A program made the translations under genes and the position numbers. A model generated the notes under the pieces. The model worked only from the letters and a program-made list of their open reading frames with translations. It made no database searches and had not been told where the DNA came from. Below are positions 1 through 10,259 of a stretch of DNA of 64,000 nt, piece by piece (the first letter of the stretch is position 1; every line of letters begins with the position of its first letter). The DNA is from Coenobita brevimanus. Its lineage: Eukaryota; Arthropoda; Malacostraca; Decapoda; Coenobitidae. The DNA lies in assembly GCA_032717465.1 (NCBI GenBank), contig CM064669.1:45998843-46062842 (forward strand). The letters run 5' to 3'.

Positions 1-671
<671 letters not shown>

Positions 672-999
672 ATATAAAAAAATGGATGAATGGATGGATG
701 GACAAATGGATGACAGGCAGGGATGGGACGTAATGGAGAAGCATAAATAAGAAATGGATGGAGGAATGGAGAGATGGATGGAAGTACAGAAGCATACTGG
801 ATGGATGATGGATGGATGGATGGATGGAAGTACAGAAGCATACTGGATGGATGGATGGATGGATGGAAATAAAGAAACACACTGGATGGATGGATGGATG
901 GGAAGGAGAGAGAGAAAGAACAGATGCATATCAGAAATGGATGGATAGCACGGAGGGGAAGAAGCTCATCCTATCTCTCGCACATTTCCCCTCCCCCCT

Positions 1000-1032
<33 letters not shown>
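672..1032. repeat. Degenerate (GGAT)n array, then (CTGT)n
   Basis: ATGGATGG units run to about 945, with two near-identical blocks around AAGTACAGAAGCATACTGG (787-806 and 828-847) that show a local duplication. A CTGT run lies at 1002-1029. Open frames on either strand here are simple-sequence artefacts. Confidence 0.9.
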
Positions 1033-1033
<1 letters not shown>

Positions 1034-1505
1034 ATCTGAAGTGAAATCTCTTGGAGTGAATGGGTTAATGAAGGAAATATCTAACCTCTCTAGTTCCAAT
1101 AACCTCTCCTAGGCTGAAAATAAATACCCTGGGATATGTATTCTATTTATGTATCTTTATGGCAGGCTTGCACTCGCCTTACGTGGTGGGCAGCTCTACT
1201 ACACACATTTAGGCCTTGTTTTACGGATTATTGAGGGAAAAGGAAGATTAGTCCGTAGAACCTGGAAACACCACTCTATCAATGGAGAAGTTATTAGAGA
1301 AGTAATCCACCCCCATCCAAGGCTTGACTCATGGGTATAGGTGTGTAAGGCATTTGGAGGTAACAGGAGAAAGCAAACGTGAAAATCGTGTTCTTGTGTC
1401 TGTTTGTGCATGAAAGAGTTTATACGTCACTGAAGAAGCCTTGACTGGGTGTGAAAATCTGAGAGCACATGAGAGGACATCCTACGGCACCTTCTTAATG
1501 TCTGT
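1033..1505. other. No gene seen
   Basis: Mixed sequence. Positions 1053-1125 weakly resemble the middle of the M2 palindromic repeat (GGGTTAATGAAGG followed by a CTGAAAATAAAT segment). No gene or RNA is supported. Confidence 0.45.
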
Positions 1506-1571
1506 CCTCGGGTGGGACTGAACCAAGGTCATGAGATTTGGTAGACGACCACGCTACCACCCGACCACTGG
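1506..1571 (-). repeat. tRNA-derived SINE head (S2-like)
   Basis: Read on the minus strand it has an A-box-like GTGGTAGCGTGG and a B-box-like GGTTCAGTCCC at tRNA-like spacing. The S2 body was not followed further. It is a SINE head or tRNA relic rather than a functional tRNA, because no clean acceptor stem or anticodon arm is evident. Confidence 0.55.
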
Positions 1572-1659
1572 AAGCAAGACTGTTATATATATGACGTCAT
1601 TGTACTGAGAGGATTATAATATTTCTCTTCTGTTTATGTTTCTTTTTAGCTCGACTTAC

Positions 1660-1665
1660 TTGCTT

Positions 1666-1702
<37 letters not shown>

Positions 1703-2001
1703 ATATTTCTCGTCAATTTATGCATCCTTTCTCTCTCTCTCTCTTTTTTTTTTTTTTTTTTTTTTTTTTGTTACAGCTCGCCCTCCTCGCTCCTCTTATC
1801 TCTCCTCTCTTTCTTGCCGCTTTTCTTCTCCCCTCCTGGTTCTGTAATCATATTCTTTGTTTTTCTCCCCCATTACATATTTTCTCATTTCTTCTTCCTT
1901 AATCTGTCGTCATAAACACTGACGTTATAATTATCGCCATCACCAAGGCCCGTTCTTATTCATCATCATCAACTTTTTCTTCGTCTCCTCTTTCTTCCTC
2001 T

Positions 2002-2077
<76 letters not shown>

Positions 2078-2090
2078 ATCTCTCTTTCTA
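1660..2090. repeat. CT-rich low complexity: (CT)n and poly-T
   Basis: CT runs at 1673-1700, 1732-1743 and 2006-2075, poly-T at 1744-1769, and pyrimidine-rich sequence in between. Confidence 0.92.
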
Positions 2091-3087
2091 TCTGTCCGTG
2101 TCCTAGAACCCCGAATACAAATGAACTTCTTGACAGATATGGTTTTTCCTCAGCAAAATAAATAAATAAATATATAATTAGGATAAAATGGTCTTGCATA
2201 ATCACAAAAACAATCCTTTTTTTTTTCCCCCGAAACGTATGACAAGAACTAAGCTAAAGAAAAAAAAACAAATTGAGGTTACCAGGAACGAAATAGAAAA
2301 TGAATAAACCAATGGATGGGATTATTGGTGGCTGTTTCTGACCTCCTCCTCTTCGCTGGCTGTCTCCTAAGCTGGATATAATAGTTTAGGAATGGCGAGA
2401 CTTTCATCTTCATCATCATCATCATCATCATCATCACCATCAACATCATCATCATCATATTTAATGGAATAAAAGCAGGTACGAATTTCATCATCATCAA
2501 TCATCATCATCATCATCATACTTAACAGCATCAAAACACGTGATCATATTGAAGAGGTTAAAATGAAGCCCTTAAGATGCAAGTTGCCTTTGGTTATTAT
2601 ATTCCTACTACAGCCAGACTTAATTTATTTGGATATCTCGTACTAAAGAGGGTTACGGGCGCTCCATTAACTCCTTTATTACTGTGGCATCTTTATTTAT
2701 CACTACAAGCAGGTGACACAAAGTTATTTATCAAGGTAGCGTCATCACATCAGTCATGCTTTAACCTGGTGATTCTCTTTAGTTTGGTACAGACTTTTTT
2801 CTCTTAATTTTTTCTGTTTCAATCTTTGTGCGTAGATTAATTAGATACTCCGTTCCCTGAGTCTGCCAGTCGAACAGCCCTCCTCGTTTTCACACACCTT
2901 CGCATGTCACTGTCTCGACACTAATACCTACCGTCCATCATGAGTACATACTAGGGCTCTCATTTAGAACGATGAGATGGAAAAGTGACAAGAATGATTT
3001 AACGAGACGTCGGTGGATCTTATGTAAAATCAGTGAGCTAGTGAGAGTTTAAAGCAAATTCAAATCGACAACTATTCCCTGTCCGAC
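2091..3087. other. No gene seen; contains (ATC)n
   Basis: Mostly unique AT-rich sequence. ATC triplet arrays lie at 2405-2460 and 2488-2520. The open frame at 2577-2807 shows no recognisable domain and is not called. Confidence 0.55.
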
Positions 3088-3145
3088 CTTGGGCTTGATC
3101 TCGCGTCCTTATAGAGAGCATTACCCCGCGCTACCCACCACACAT
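3088..3145 (-). repeat. tRNA-derived SINE head (S2-like)
   Basis: On the minus strand GTGGTGGGTAGCGCGG fits a Pol III A box and GAGATCAAGCCC fits a B box, with tRNA-like spacing. It is probably the head of a truncated SINE. The plus-strand open frame from 3089 runs across this head and then into an M2 repeat, so it is not a gene. Confidence 0.5.
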
Positions 3146-3254
3146 TACCCCGTGGTGGCAGGAGGAGAGGCATACCAAGAGGTGTGTGTGTTTGGGCATA
3201 CAGATGATGACACGAACCCCAACAGTGCCGCATTTATGAACCATCCAAACCCCT

Positions 3255-3830
3255 ACCATCCCATGACGTACTGCCAAATTCTTGCTGCCTCCGGACGATT
3301 TTATTCAGCCTGGGAGACACTATGTAAACTGGAGGGGTTGGATATAGCTTTTATTAATTCCTTTAACACTAGCTATCTCGACTACAAAAAAAAAAAAAAA
3401 TCGTACGGTGATACCTCCCATATACTACAAAAATCGTCTGGTGCTTTCTCCCCTACACTACATAAAATCATCTGATGTTATCCCCCTACACTGCAAAAAA
3501 TCGTCTAGTCATATCTCTCCTACACTACAAAAATCGTCTGGTGTTCTCTCCTACACTACAAAAAATCGTCTGGTGCTATCTCCCCTACACTACAAAAATC
3601 GTCTGGTGCTATCTCCCCTACACTTAAAAATCGTCTGATGATATCTCCTTACACTACAAAAAATCATCCAGTGCTAACAAGGTTAAATTATTGATCATCT
3701 GACTGAAGGGGTTAATTGCGTGGCCATATTTCGTTGATTTTTGTTACTTCCAGACGATTTTTTTGATCTTAGTAAGGATGCCCGTGGCAGTGAGGAGGTT
3801 AATAAAGACTATGTTTAATACTTAAGAGTT
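3255..3830. mobile_element. M2 palindromic (MITE-like) element, internally expanded
   Basis: The left arm has CATGACG followed by TTCTTGCTGCCTCCGGACGA and the ATTTTATTCAGC motif. The right part has ATCATCTGACTGAAGGGG and TTAATTGCGTGG, then a second TTCCAGACGATTTT arm at 3751-3764. Between the arms a 33-bp unit has expanded (listed separately). M2 recurs at least twelve times in this window. No ORF is carried, so movement would depend on enzymes encoded elsewhere. Confidence 0.6.
3401..3680. repeat. 33-bp minisatellite derived from M2
   Basis: About nine tandem units of 32-34 bp, each with TCGTCTGGTGCTATCTCCCC followed by TACACTACAAAAA, and A-run length variation. The motif TCGTCTGG is the inner arm of M2, so the array grew inside that element. 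Confidence 0.85.
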
Positions 3831-3865
3831 CGGAGGGCGTCTTATAGCTGTGCAAAATTACTTGA

Positions 3866-3966
3866 GATGGCAGTAATAATAACAATAATAATAATAATAA
3901 TACATAATGATGATGATAATGATGATGAAAATTGTATAATCATCATCATCATCATCATCATCATCC
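3866..3966. repeat. (AAT)n and (ATC/GAT)n microsatellites
   Basis: AAT units at 3876-3902, GATGAT at 3908-3930, and (ATC)n at 3939-3965 abutting the S1 repeat. Confidence 0.9.
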
Positions 3967-3969
3967 ATT

Positions 3970-4310
3970 CCTTTCTTGCCCCATCAGAAGCGCAGGGGTT
4001 CACTACTGCGCTGGTCAGTCCCGACATTAAAGGTAGGGGTGACCAGCCCCACTCGCCTCTCAGCGGAATCATGCGAGCAATAAATCCCAACCACGCCTCA
4101 AATGGAAAGCCCTATAAGCTCGATTTGGTCAAAGCGTCTTAATCCACTAGACCACTATGTGTCATTTGCTTCTATGGGCTTAGTTACCAGCCAGCGCACC
4201 ATACAGTTTCCTGGACAACAGAAAATTATCTGACTTGTCAAGCAGTACAAACTCACCTGAATGCAGCACTACATCGAGTGAGTGGATGGTTGGCGCCCTC
4301 ATCTACCAAA
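3970..4310 (-). mobile_element. S1 dispersed repeat (SINE-like), near full length
   Basis: On the plus strand it reads CCCCATCAGAAGCG, ATTAAAGGTAGGGGTGACCA, GAGCAATAAATCCCAACCA, then CTTAATCCACTAGACCAC and ends near GAGTGAGTGGATGG. The minus strand of CTTAATCCACTAGACCAC resembles a Pol III A box. The same order of blocks recurs at 21247-21748, 35972-36255 and 53950-54510. The 3' end (minus orientation) abuts the (ATC)n array. Confidence 0.65.
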
Positions 4311-4335
4311 AATGAATAAAAATGAGTCATCGAAC

Positions 4336-4550
4336 TGAAAAGGCTAACCAATTCAGTGAAATGACATACGCGTTTCTTCTTAGTCTTGCAATACCCAGAC
4401 GGTTTCATGTCGCTTACAGACACCTTTCGAACTTGGTGGGTCACTGTAGATATAGCCTTCATTAACACCTTCACTACACGAGAACTTCACTGACCTAAAC
4501 AAAATCGTCTGGTGGTAACAAGAATAAACTGTCACGAAAGTAAACGGAAT
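4336..4550. mobile_element. M2 palindromic element
   Basis: Left arm TAGTCTTGCAATACCCAGACG; centre GATATAGCCTTCATTAACAC; right arm CAAAATCGTCTGGTGGTAAC. Arms are diverged but in the expected inverted order. It is non-coding. Confidence 0.55.
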
Positions 4551-4771
4551 AGCCAAATTTTACGATCAGCGATTCTTCTTAACCATGAAAACAGTCAAGT
4601 AACGTTCTTCTGTAGTGTATTCTTGCTTAGACGATTCTGTTACGCTTAAGAAAGGCATATCTTATTAACGTGGTTTAAAAAAAAAATCTATATCTATATC
4701 CTACAGTTCGAAAGGATATAGGATTGGAAAGCAACAGGAATAAAACACAAGGCACGTCACTAGAATGTAAC
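4551..4771. other. No gene seen
   Basis: AT-rich sequence with an ACGATTCT motif reminiscent of a diverged M2 arm near 4630. Nothing else is recognised. Confidence 0.4.
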
Positions 4772-4965
4772 GATTTAAGATTTAGTTATTATGGGAGTCG
4801 TAATGGCTTAAATCCGAGGCATGGTTGAAGTTTACGCTCTCATAATGCCACTCAGGGAAGGGCGAGGCTGGCCACCCTCAGCTTAAATGTTGGAAATCAG
4901 TAGCCTAGCCCCGGGCCCCTACTCCTGATAGGGCAAAAAGATGCTATTATTGAAAATCAGTTTGC
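4772..4965 (+). mobile_element. S1 dispersed repeat, 5'-truncated
   Basis: Contains ATAATGCCACTCAGGGAAGG, GGCCACCCTCAGC, GTAGCCTAGCCCCGGGCCCC and TACTCCTGATAGGGCA, the S1 3' half in plus orientation. Confidence 0.6.
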
Positions 4966-5039
4966 TCTGTCGATTTTCTTTTCCTTTTGTTTTGTTTTGA
5001 GATGTTATGGCCGTGTCGAGACGATAAAAAATGAAAGAC

Positions 5040-5426
5040 TAAAGCCCGTGTCCCATATTCAAGTTCATCTTCGAGACCGGCCCCGATCACCACGATCTTA
5101 CCCTCGAGGTATGATCTTGGTGAAATGCCACAATCATACCTCAAACGGCAGGCCTAAACGGCCATTTCACGACACAGTCACGTTAGTGCTAAGACACACA
5201 AAGGCATTGCTATGACAAGCCACGACATTTTACGGAAGCGTAGCGTTATCCTGACGAAACACTACGATCATCCTTCAGTTCATAAATAACGGTCACTTTG
5301 ACTCCACGGCACGCCAAGACATCGCCACGACACGCTACCACAAGCTACGACACGCTACGGAACCGGTAAATTACCACTAAGTCACTGCTAAGATTATCAG
5401 GACATATGACGATACACGACGATGGC
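5040..5426. other. Low-complexity ACGACAC-rich sequence, no gene
   Basis: Repeated CACGACACGCTAC-type words (5335-5361) and a short palindrome around ACCCTCGAGGT (5101-5111). No recognised coding region. Confidence 0.5.
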
Positions 5427-5580
5427 CTGGGGTTGCCATACGTCCGGATTTTACCAGACATATCCTGCATTTAGGTGTCAAAATCTTCGTCCGGGAGGAA
5501 TTTTTAAAATTCTCCAAAAGTCCGGAATCTCATATTCCATCACTTTTTCTCGAAAAATTTAATATACCATTAAACTCTGT
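5427..5580. mobile_element. Possible hAT-type transposon end
   Basis: CTGGGGTTGCCATACGTCCG followed by repeated CCGG-containing words (TCCGGGAGGAAT, GTCCGGAATC) looks like the terminal region of a non-autonomous hAT element, whose ends typically start CAGNGNTTGCC. No matching second terminus was found, so this is at best a truncated copy. Confidence 0.3.
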
Positions 5581-5583
5581 AAT

Positions 5584-5586
<3 letters not shown>

Positions 5587-5636
<50 letters not shown>
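5587..5636. repeat. (GA)n microsatellite
   Basis: About 25 perfect GA units. Confidence 0.97.
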
Positions 5637-5639
<3 letters not shown>

Positions 5640-6157
5640 CATCATAAATCACCATCGAACTTTTTCAATCTGTGTGTGCGTGTGTGTTGTGCATGAAACT
5701 GTGTGTGTGGGAGATTTGCCTGTTAATAAGTACAAATACACATACACGACACATAAACGATGATATACTTGTGTGTGCAATAAGGAAAGGCACACATGAT
5801 GAGTTTTGAGCGCTTACCACCCACCCACCCACCTACACCCACACACTAATATAAGCACATTTAAGCAAAAGAGCACACACACGCATACACACACGTACGC
5901 ACACATCCATACTTGTACTTGTTATCATGGAGGTAAGGCACGCACATTCATACACACAGGTGCAACCAAACGTACACACCAATGTACGCAGTTAACTCCA
6001 GCTCGAAAACATCTTTCATTTTGTTTACTTTTATCTCCGGATTTTTCTTCATTAGGAGAGATTTTTACCCGCTTCGCTAGTCGCCAGGCATAGCAAAGAG
6101 ACGTGTGCTTATCTATTCTTCTTGGAGGAACCTTTGATATAAATCTTTAGTGTAATT
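5637..6157. other. No gene seen; CA-rich
   Basis: Scattered GT/CA-rich stretches (5672-5710, 5816-5915). The frame at 5806-6093 is Thr/His-rich because of CACA repeats and is not a gene. Confidence 0.55.
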
Positions 6158-6355
6158 AACCCCTTCGGTCCGATGACGTCTACTTGATTATATTTTTTGC
6201 TATCTTCAGACGAAGTTACTCATTGGACAAGCGACTTTTTGGAAGAAATTCTTGTACATAGCCTTCAATTTTTGTATATAGCCTTCATTCACTCCTTCAC
6301 CATCAGGAGCGCTTGTAAGATGAGCGAAATCCTCTGGTAATAGAAAAAAGAAGGG
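6158..6355. mobile_element. M2 palindromic element
   Basis: Starts TTAACCCCTTCGGTCCGATG, followed by TGCTATCTTCAGACGA; centre ATAGCCTTCATTCACTCC; right arm degraded (AAATCCTCTGGTAATAG). Confidence 0.6.
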
Positions 6356-6786
6356 ACAATACCACTAACTCTGCACCACCTATTTTCACAGGGTATACTC
6401 CTATGGCCTCTCCCCACTCCCCAATCACCATTCAGCTCGTTTCACCCATATCCACTGCCCCCCAAGCCTCCTTCTTTACCCCCTTCCCTCCCTGGACACT
6501 TTCACTCTCAGAAGATATATTGAAATCAGCTTTTTCTGTGTCCAAACCACTCAATTTTCACAGAGCATATTTAGACTCTCCAACCCCACCGTCCACCAAA
6601 TTCCCATCCCATCCCACCCATTCCTTTGCCCAACATGCCAATTTATTATTTCACCCTCCTTTGGGGGTCTCATGGCGCGACGCAGGTAAGGCGGTCGACG
6701 AATTCGCTTGTTGCTGAAGTATATGGGGTTGGGCATCCACATTCAATGCGGGAGGGATTTCTAAGTCGAGTAAAATCCTTCGGAGG
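6356..6786. other. No gene seen
   Basis: Pyrimidine-rich unique sequence. The frame at 6403-6717 has no domain and lies in skewed composition. Confidence 0.45.
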
Positions 6787-6805
6787 CGGCACACACACAC
6801 ACACA

Positions 6806-6850
<45 letters not shown>

Positions 6851-6925
6851 CCACACACAAATCCACACATCCACACAGACTCCAGACACAAACATACACA
6901 CCCACACACACACACTTGCATCTAA
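6787..6925. repeat. (CA)n microsatellite with impure 3' half
   Basis: Pure CA to about 6849, then CACACAAATCCACACATCC variants. Confidence 0.95.
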
Positions 6926-7077
6926 GCAAACACACACAAGTGGAAGCAAACAAAAACTCACACGAAGACCTTAATAAAAAGATCAAATTTACTGCCGAGA
7001 ATTTAGTATGGCAAACACAAGCGTCACTTCTGTACTAGAGATGGCCCGAGGTTACAGCTGTTGTTGTCTTTTGGGCA

Positions 7078-7167
7078 ATAACAACAACAACAACAACAAC
7101 AACAATAATAATAATAATAATAATAATAATAGCAATAATAAGAGAAAATGAAGAAGAAGAAGAAACA

Positions 7168-7209
<42 letters not shown>

Positions 7210-7262
7210 ACAATAATAATAACAATAATAATAATAACAACAACAACAACAACAACAATAAT
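7078..7262. repeat. (AAC)n / (AAT)n compound microsatellite
   Basis: Blocks of AAC and AAT separated by an AAGAAG block and an (AAAT) interruption. The overall order is roughly mirrored, with AAC at both ends. Confidence 0.93.
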
Positions 7263-7384
7263 AACCTAATTTCACTTACTCAAAATGCCCATTGCTTCGT
7301 CGGCTATGGAGTTTCGCGGCATCTCTTCATAACCAATTTACTTCCCTATATGGCAGGTTAATACATAGTATTTTTGTACGCTGA

Positions 7385-7585
7385 TGCTGCAGAGGGGGTC
7401 CTTTTACGGGGTGGCAAATATATAACCAGGGGACTTTGCTGCCCGGTTATAGATACGTTTCTCAGTTCCCTCCCTATCCCACAAAAATAAACTTCCCACA
7501 GCTCCGTTCCTATCCCACAAAAGGATGATGGTGGACGGCAACAGAAGGACAGTTTCAACCTGCAGTCCGCCGGGCAGCATGGAAC
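7385..7585 (+). mobile_element. S3 SINE-like repeat
   Basis: Block order GGGTCCTTTTACGGGGTGGC, CCCGGTTATAGATACG, TTCCCTCCCTATCC, GGATGATGGTGGAC, CAACCTGCAGTCCGCCGGG. The same order is seen at 15215, 19720 and 45815. The 3' side runs into AAC-type simple sequence (7588-7625). Confidence 0.6.
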
Positions 7586-8230
7586 AACAGTAATAACAAC
7601 AATAACAACAGCAATAACAGTAACTTGTACAATAACGACCATAACATGTATAACAATAACAACAACATTCTTATTCTCTACGTTGGTCATCTGTGTCGAT
7701 ATAAAATAGAAATAAATGTGAGAAAATAAAAATAGCCCATAATATGAAAAATAAATCGCTGAGTGCGAGGTCAAGATACGAAAACATTTAAGCCGACGAG
7801 AATACGGGCCAGATAACGTCGCTAAATACGTCTCCATAACACTTAATAATTGGTTTGTCTTCGTCTGACGGAATTGGGTCACTGTCAATGAGTATTTAAT
7901 CGTGGTTGCATGATATTTGATAAGCCTTGGTTATGGGGCACGGATAAGTCTCCTTGGTTACTAGCTATATCGATCCTCCAGTCTAATTTCACCTGACCAA
8001 CGACTGAGCTGGAAGAGGTAAAGGGTATATGCTAAGTGACAAGAAACCGACTATATTATTAAGGATAGCTTTGTTTTCTCAATTTGTCAAGTTTAATAAT
8101 CATTTTAATGTGGATGAAAACAAACGTATTCACAAACAGTCTTAAATACATGTTAAACTAGGAGAGTTCATAAGTACAGCCCATAACGACAAGTAGACAA
8201 AATAAGTGGGAGGAAAACACTGGAAAAAGT
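7586..8230. other. No gene seen; AAC/AAT low complexity then unique
   Basis: Impure AAC triplets to 7672, then AT-rich sequence. The minus-strand frame 7358-7888 is a run through S3 and the triplets, not a gene. Confidence 0.5.
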
Positions 8231-8395
8231 CTAACTCCTTCAGTCCAGTGGCGTGATGTTTAGTCTATTTTTTCTGCCTCCAGACATTTTTCTTCAGCCT
8301 GAGTCTTTTCGAACGAACAGTGTTAGATACAGCCTTCATTAATCGCTTCTTTAAAACAATTCACGTCAAGCTAAATAAAATCGTCTTACATTCTA
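8231..8395. mobile_element. M2 palindromic element
   Basis: AACTCCTTCAGTCCAGTGGC, then TCTGCCTCCAGACATTTTTC; centre GATACAGCCTTCATTAATCG; right arm CTAAATAAAATCGTC. Confidence 0.65.
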
Positions 8396-8469
8396 CACTG
8401 AGGGACAAATCAAAAGTTTCCTGTAACTTGAGAAATAATTAACTATACTGGGAGGTAACAATAACACCA

Positions 8470-8669
8470 AATGTCGCCCGGTGGTCTACTGGGTTGAGCT
8501 GCTCTAAACAAATGGGGTCCGTCAAGGTTTAAATGGGAGGTGGCACTTATCTGCACACATAATGACACTCAGGAACGAGCAAGGCTGGTCGCCCTTGCTC
8601 ACAAGTCCTCAGTGAGAAGCCTAGCCCTGGGAGTACACCCCGGATGGTGCAAGATAGCACTAGTTGATA

Positions 8670-8671
<2 letters not shown>
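8470..8671 (+). mobile_element. S1 dispersed repeat with (GT)n after its 3' end
   Basis: The A-box-like CGGTGGTCTACTGGGTTGAG opens the copy. AATGACACTCAGGAACGAGC, GCTGGTCGCCC and GCCTAGCCCTGGGAG follow in S1 order. A (GT)n array begins at 8672, directly after the 3' end. Confidence 0.6.

Positions 8672-8742
<71 letters not shown>
8672..8742. repeat. (GT)n microsatellite
   Basis: About 35 perfect GT units immediately 3' of an S1 copy. Confidence 0.97.
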
Positions 8743-8744
<2 letters not shown>

Positions 8745-9200
8745 CGCCACGTGACTGAAGGACAGTTCATCTTTACGAAGAATGGTAATGAGAAACATCA
8801 GTGAAATAAAAAACGTAAGCTGTTCCCTGTTTTTGCCTCCCTCTAGTATCACCCAATAAGTCAATATTATGTACTCACATGGGCTGGTGACACGCTATGC
8901 AAGGATCATTCATTGCTATAGACGCACGGACCTGAGGAGAGAGTAAGCCTGTCATACAATTTCCTTGCCACAGGTGACATGGAACGAATGAGGCTACTTG
9001 CAACACAGGTACTGGGGGGTACATGCCTTGACTAATACCAGTGGGATTTTTCCGAAACAAGAATAAGGTGGGGATGGGGTGGGGATATGAATGAGGTGTG
9101 AACTGGAAGGATGGCAGCGTGATGGCGGAGGACATGGTAATATGATGATTTGTTGCTGGCCACCCCCTCCAAGATGAAGACATCGGGCTGTATACTGTAT
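8743..9200. other. No gene seen
   Basis: Unique sequence. The minus-strand frame 8875-9342 starts from simple sequence and has no recognisable domain. Confidence 0.45.
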
Positions 9201-9405
9201 AAATAGACATACAGGTAAAATGATAGATAAACAGACGGACAGATAGACAGACAGACAAGAAATTAGTTAGATACACAGACAAGCAAATATATACACAGAC
9301 CAAAAGGAAGAAAGAAGGAAAGAACGACAGACAAGAAGACATACAGATATGTGTTTAAAGATAGATAGACACGTTGATAGATAGACAGATGAACAGACAG
9401 ACGCA
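9201..9405. repeat. Degenerate (GACA)n/(GATA)n
   Basis: AGACAGAC and AGATAGAT words throughout. Confidence 0.88.
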
Positions 9406-9515
9406 TCCAGCCCACAAATCCTTGCCCTATTAACCGCATTTTCCGACATGCAGGGAATACGTGGGTACAATTCCTTCCCCCCTAATCTCCACGGCTCACT
9501 CTCCGCCACACTCAG

Positions 9516-9684
9516 CCCCTTCACTCCGATGACGTGCGATTTATTTAATTTCCGCTACCACCAGGCGATTTTATTCAACCCAGGACGGACCTCTCGTAGT
9601 GAAGGGGTTAAGGAAGCGTCCATCCTTAGCTGAATAAAATCGTCTGGAAGTAGCAAGAGTAAGTAAGCAGTTGGAAGGGGTTAA
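9516..9684. mobile_element. M2 palindromic element, well preserved
   Basis: Left arm CCCCTTCACTCCGATGACGT, CCGCTACCACCAGGCGATTT and TATTCAACCC. Right arm CTGAATAAAATCGTCTGGAA, GTAGCAAGAG and GGAAGGGGTTAAG. The two arms are inverted copies, which gives a good reference for the family. Confidence 0.75.
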
Positions 9685-9721
9685 GAGCTTGTATGGGAGT
9701 CTTCAGTTTTATTTCTGGCTT

Positions 9722-9823
9722 TAACCTCTTCAGTTTGAGGATTTTTTTGTTCGGTACCATTAGATGATTTTAAGTGATGGTAGGTGAAGGACTTGGTAAC
9801 CTACCCCAGGGTCCCTACGCTCC

Positions 9824-9878
<55 letters not shown>

Positions 9879-9930
9879 AAGTGCTCCGGAAATGTTAGAT
9901 ATTGCCTTCATCACCCTCTTCACAACTATC
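9722..9930. mobile_element. M2 fragment with S1 3' end and (GA)n inside
   Basis: M2 left arm TTTAACCTCTTCAGTTTGAG, then an S1 3' end (CCAGGGTCCCTACGCTCCTG, 9803-9822), then (GA)n at 9829-9874, then the M2 centre TAGATATTGCCTTCATCACC at 9897-9916. It reads as an S1 insertion into M2 whose tail grew into a GA array. Confidence 0.5.
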
Positions 9931-10259
9931 TATCTATCTATCTATCTATATACCTAGGCTGCTTCCCCCATGGAAAGGGAGGTAGCCGAGACAGGACGAC
10001 ACACTCCCCATTTACTCATCCATTCAAACACAGTCATTCGCACCTTAGCCCCAAAGGGAGGAACGGACAGATCCTCACCGCACCACACCACACATGGGTC
10101 AACTGCGCAGTGCAATCAGTGACATCCGCAGCAGGACCCAACAGCAGAGCTGGTTTACCCCTGCCACATCATAATAGACCCATCCCCTTACTCGCACTTG
10201 ACCTGACTAGCTAATCAGACCAAATGCGGGAGAATATCTCCTCGGGGCTTCGTCATCAT

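Noticed and set aside
3089..3475. 128-codon plus-strand frame
   Set aside because: It crosses a SINE head, an M2 arm and an A-run, so the frame is chance.
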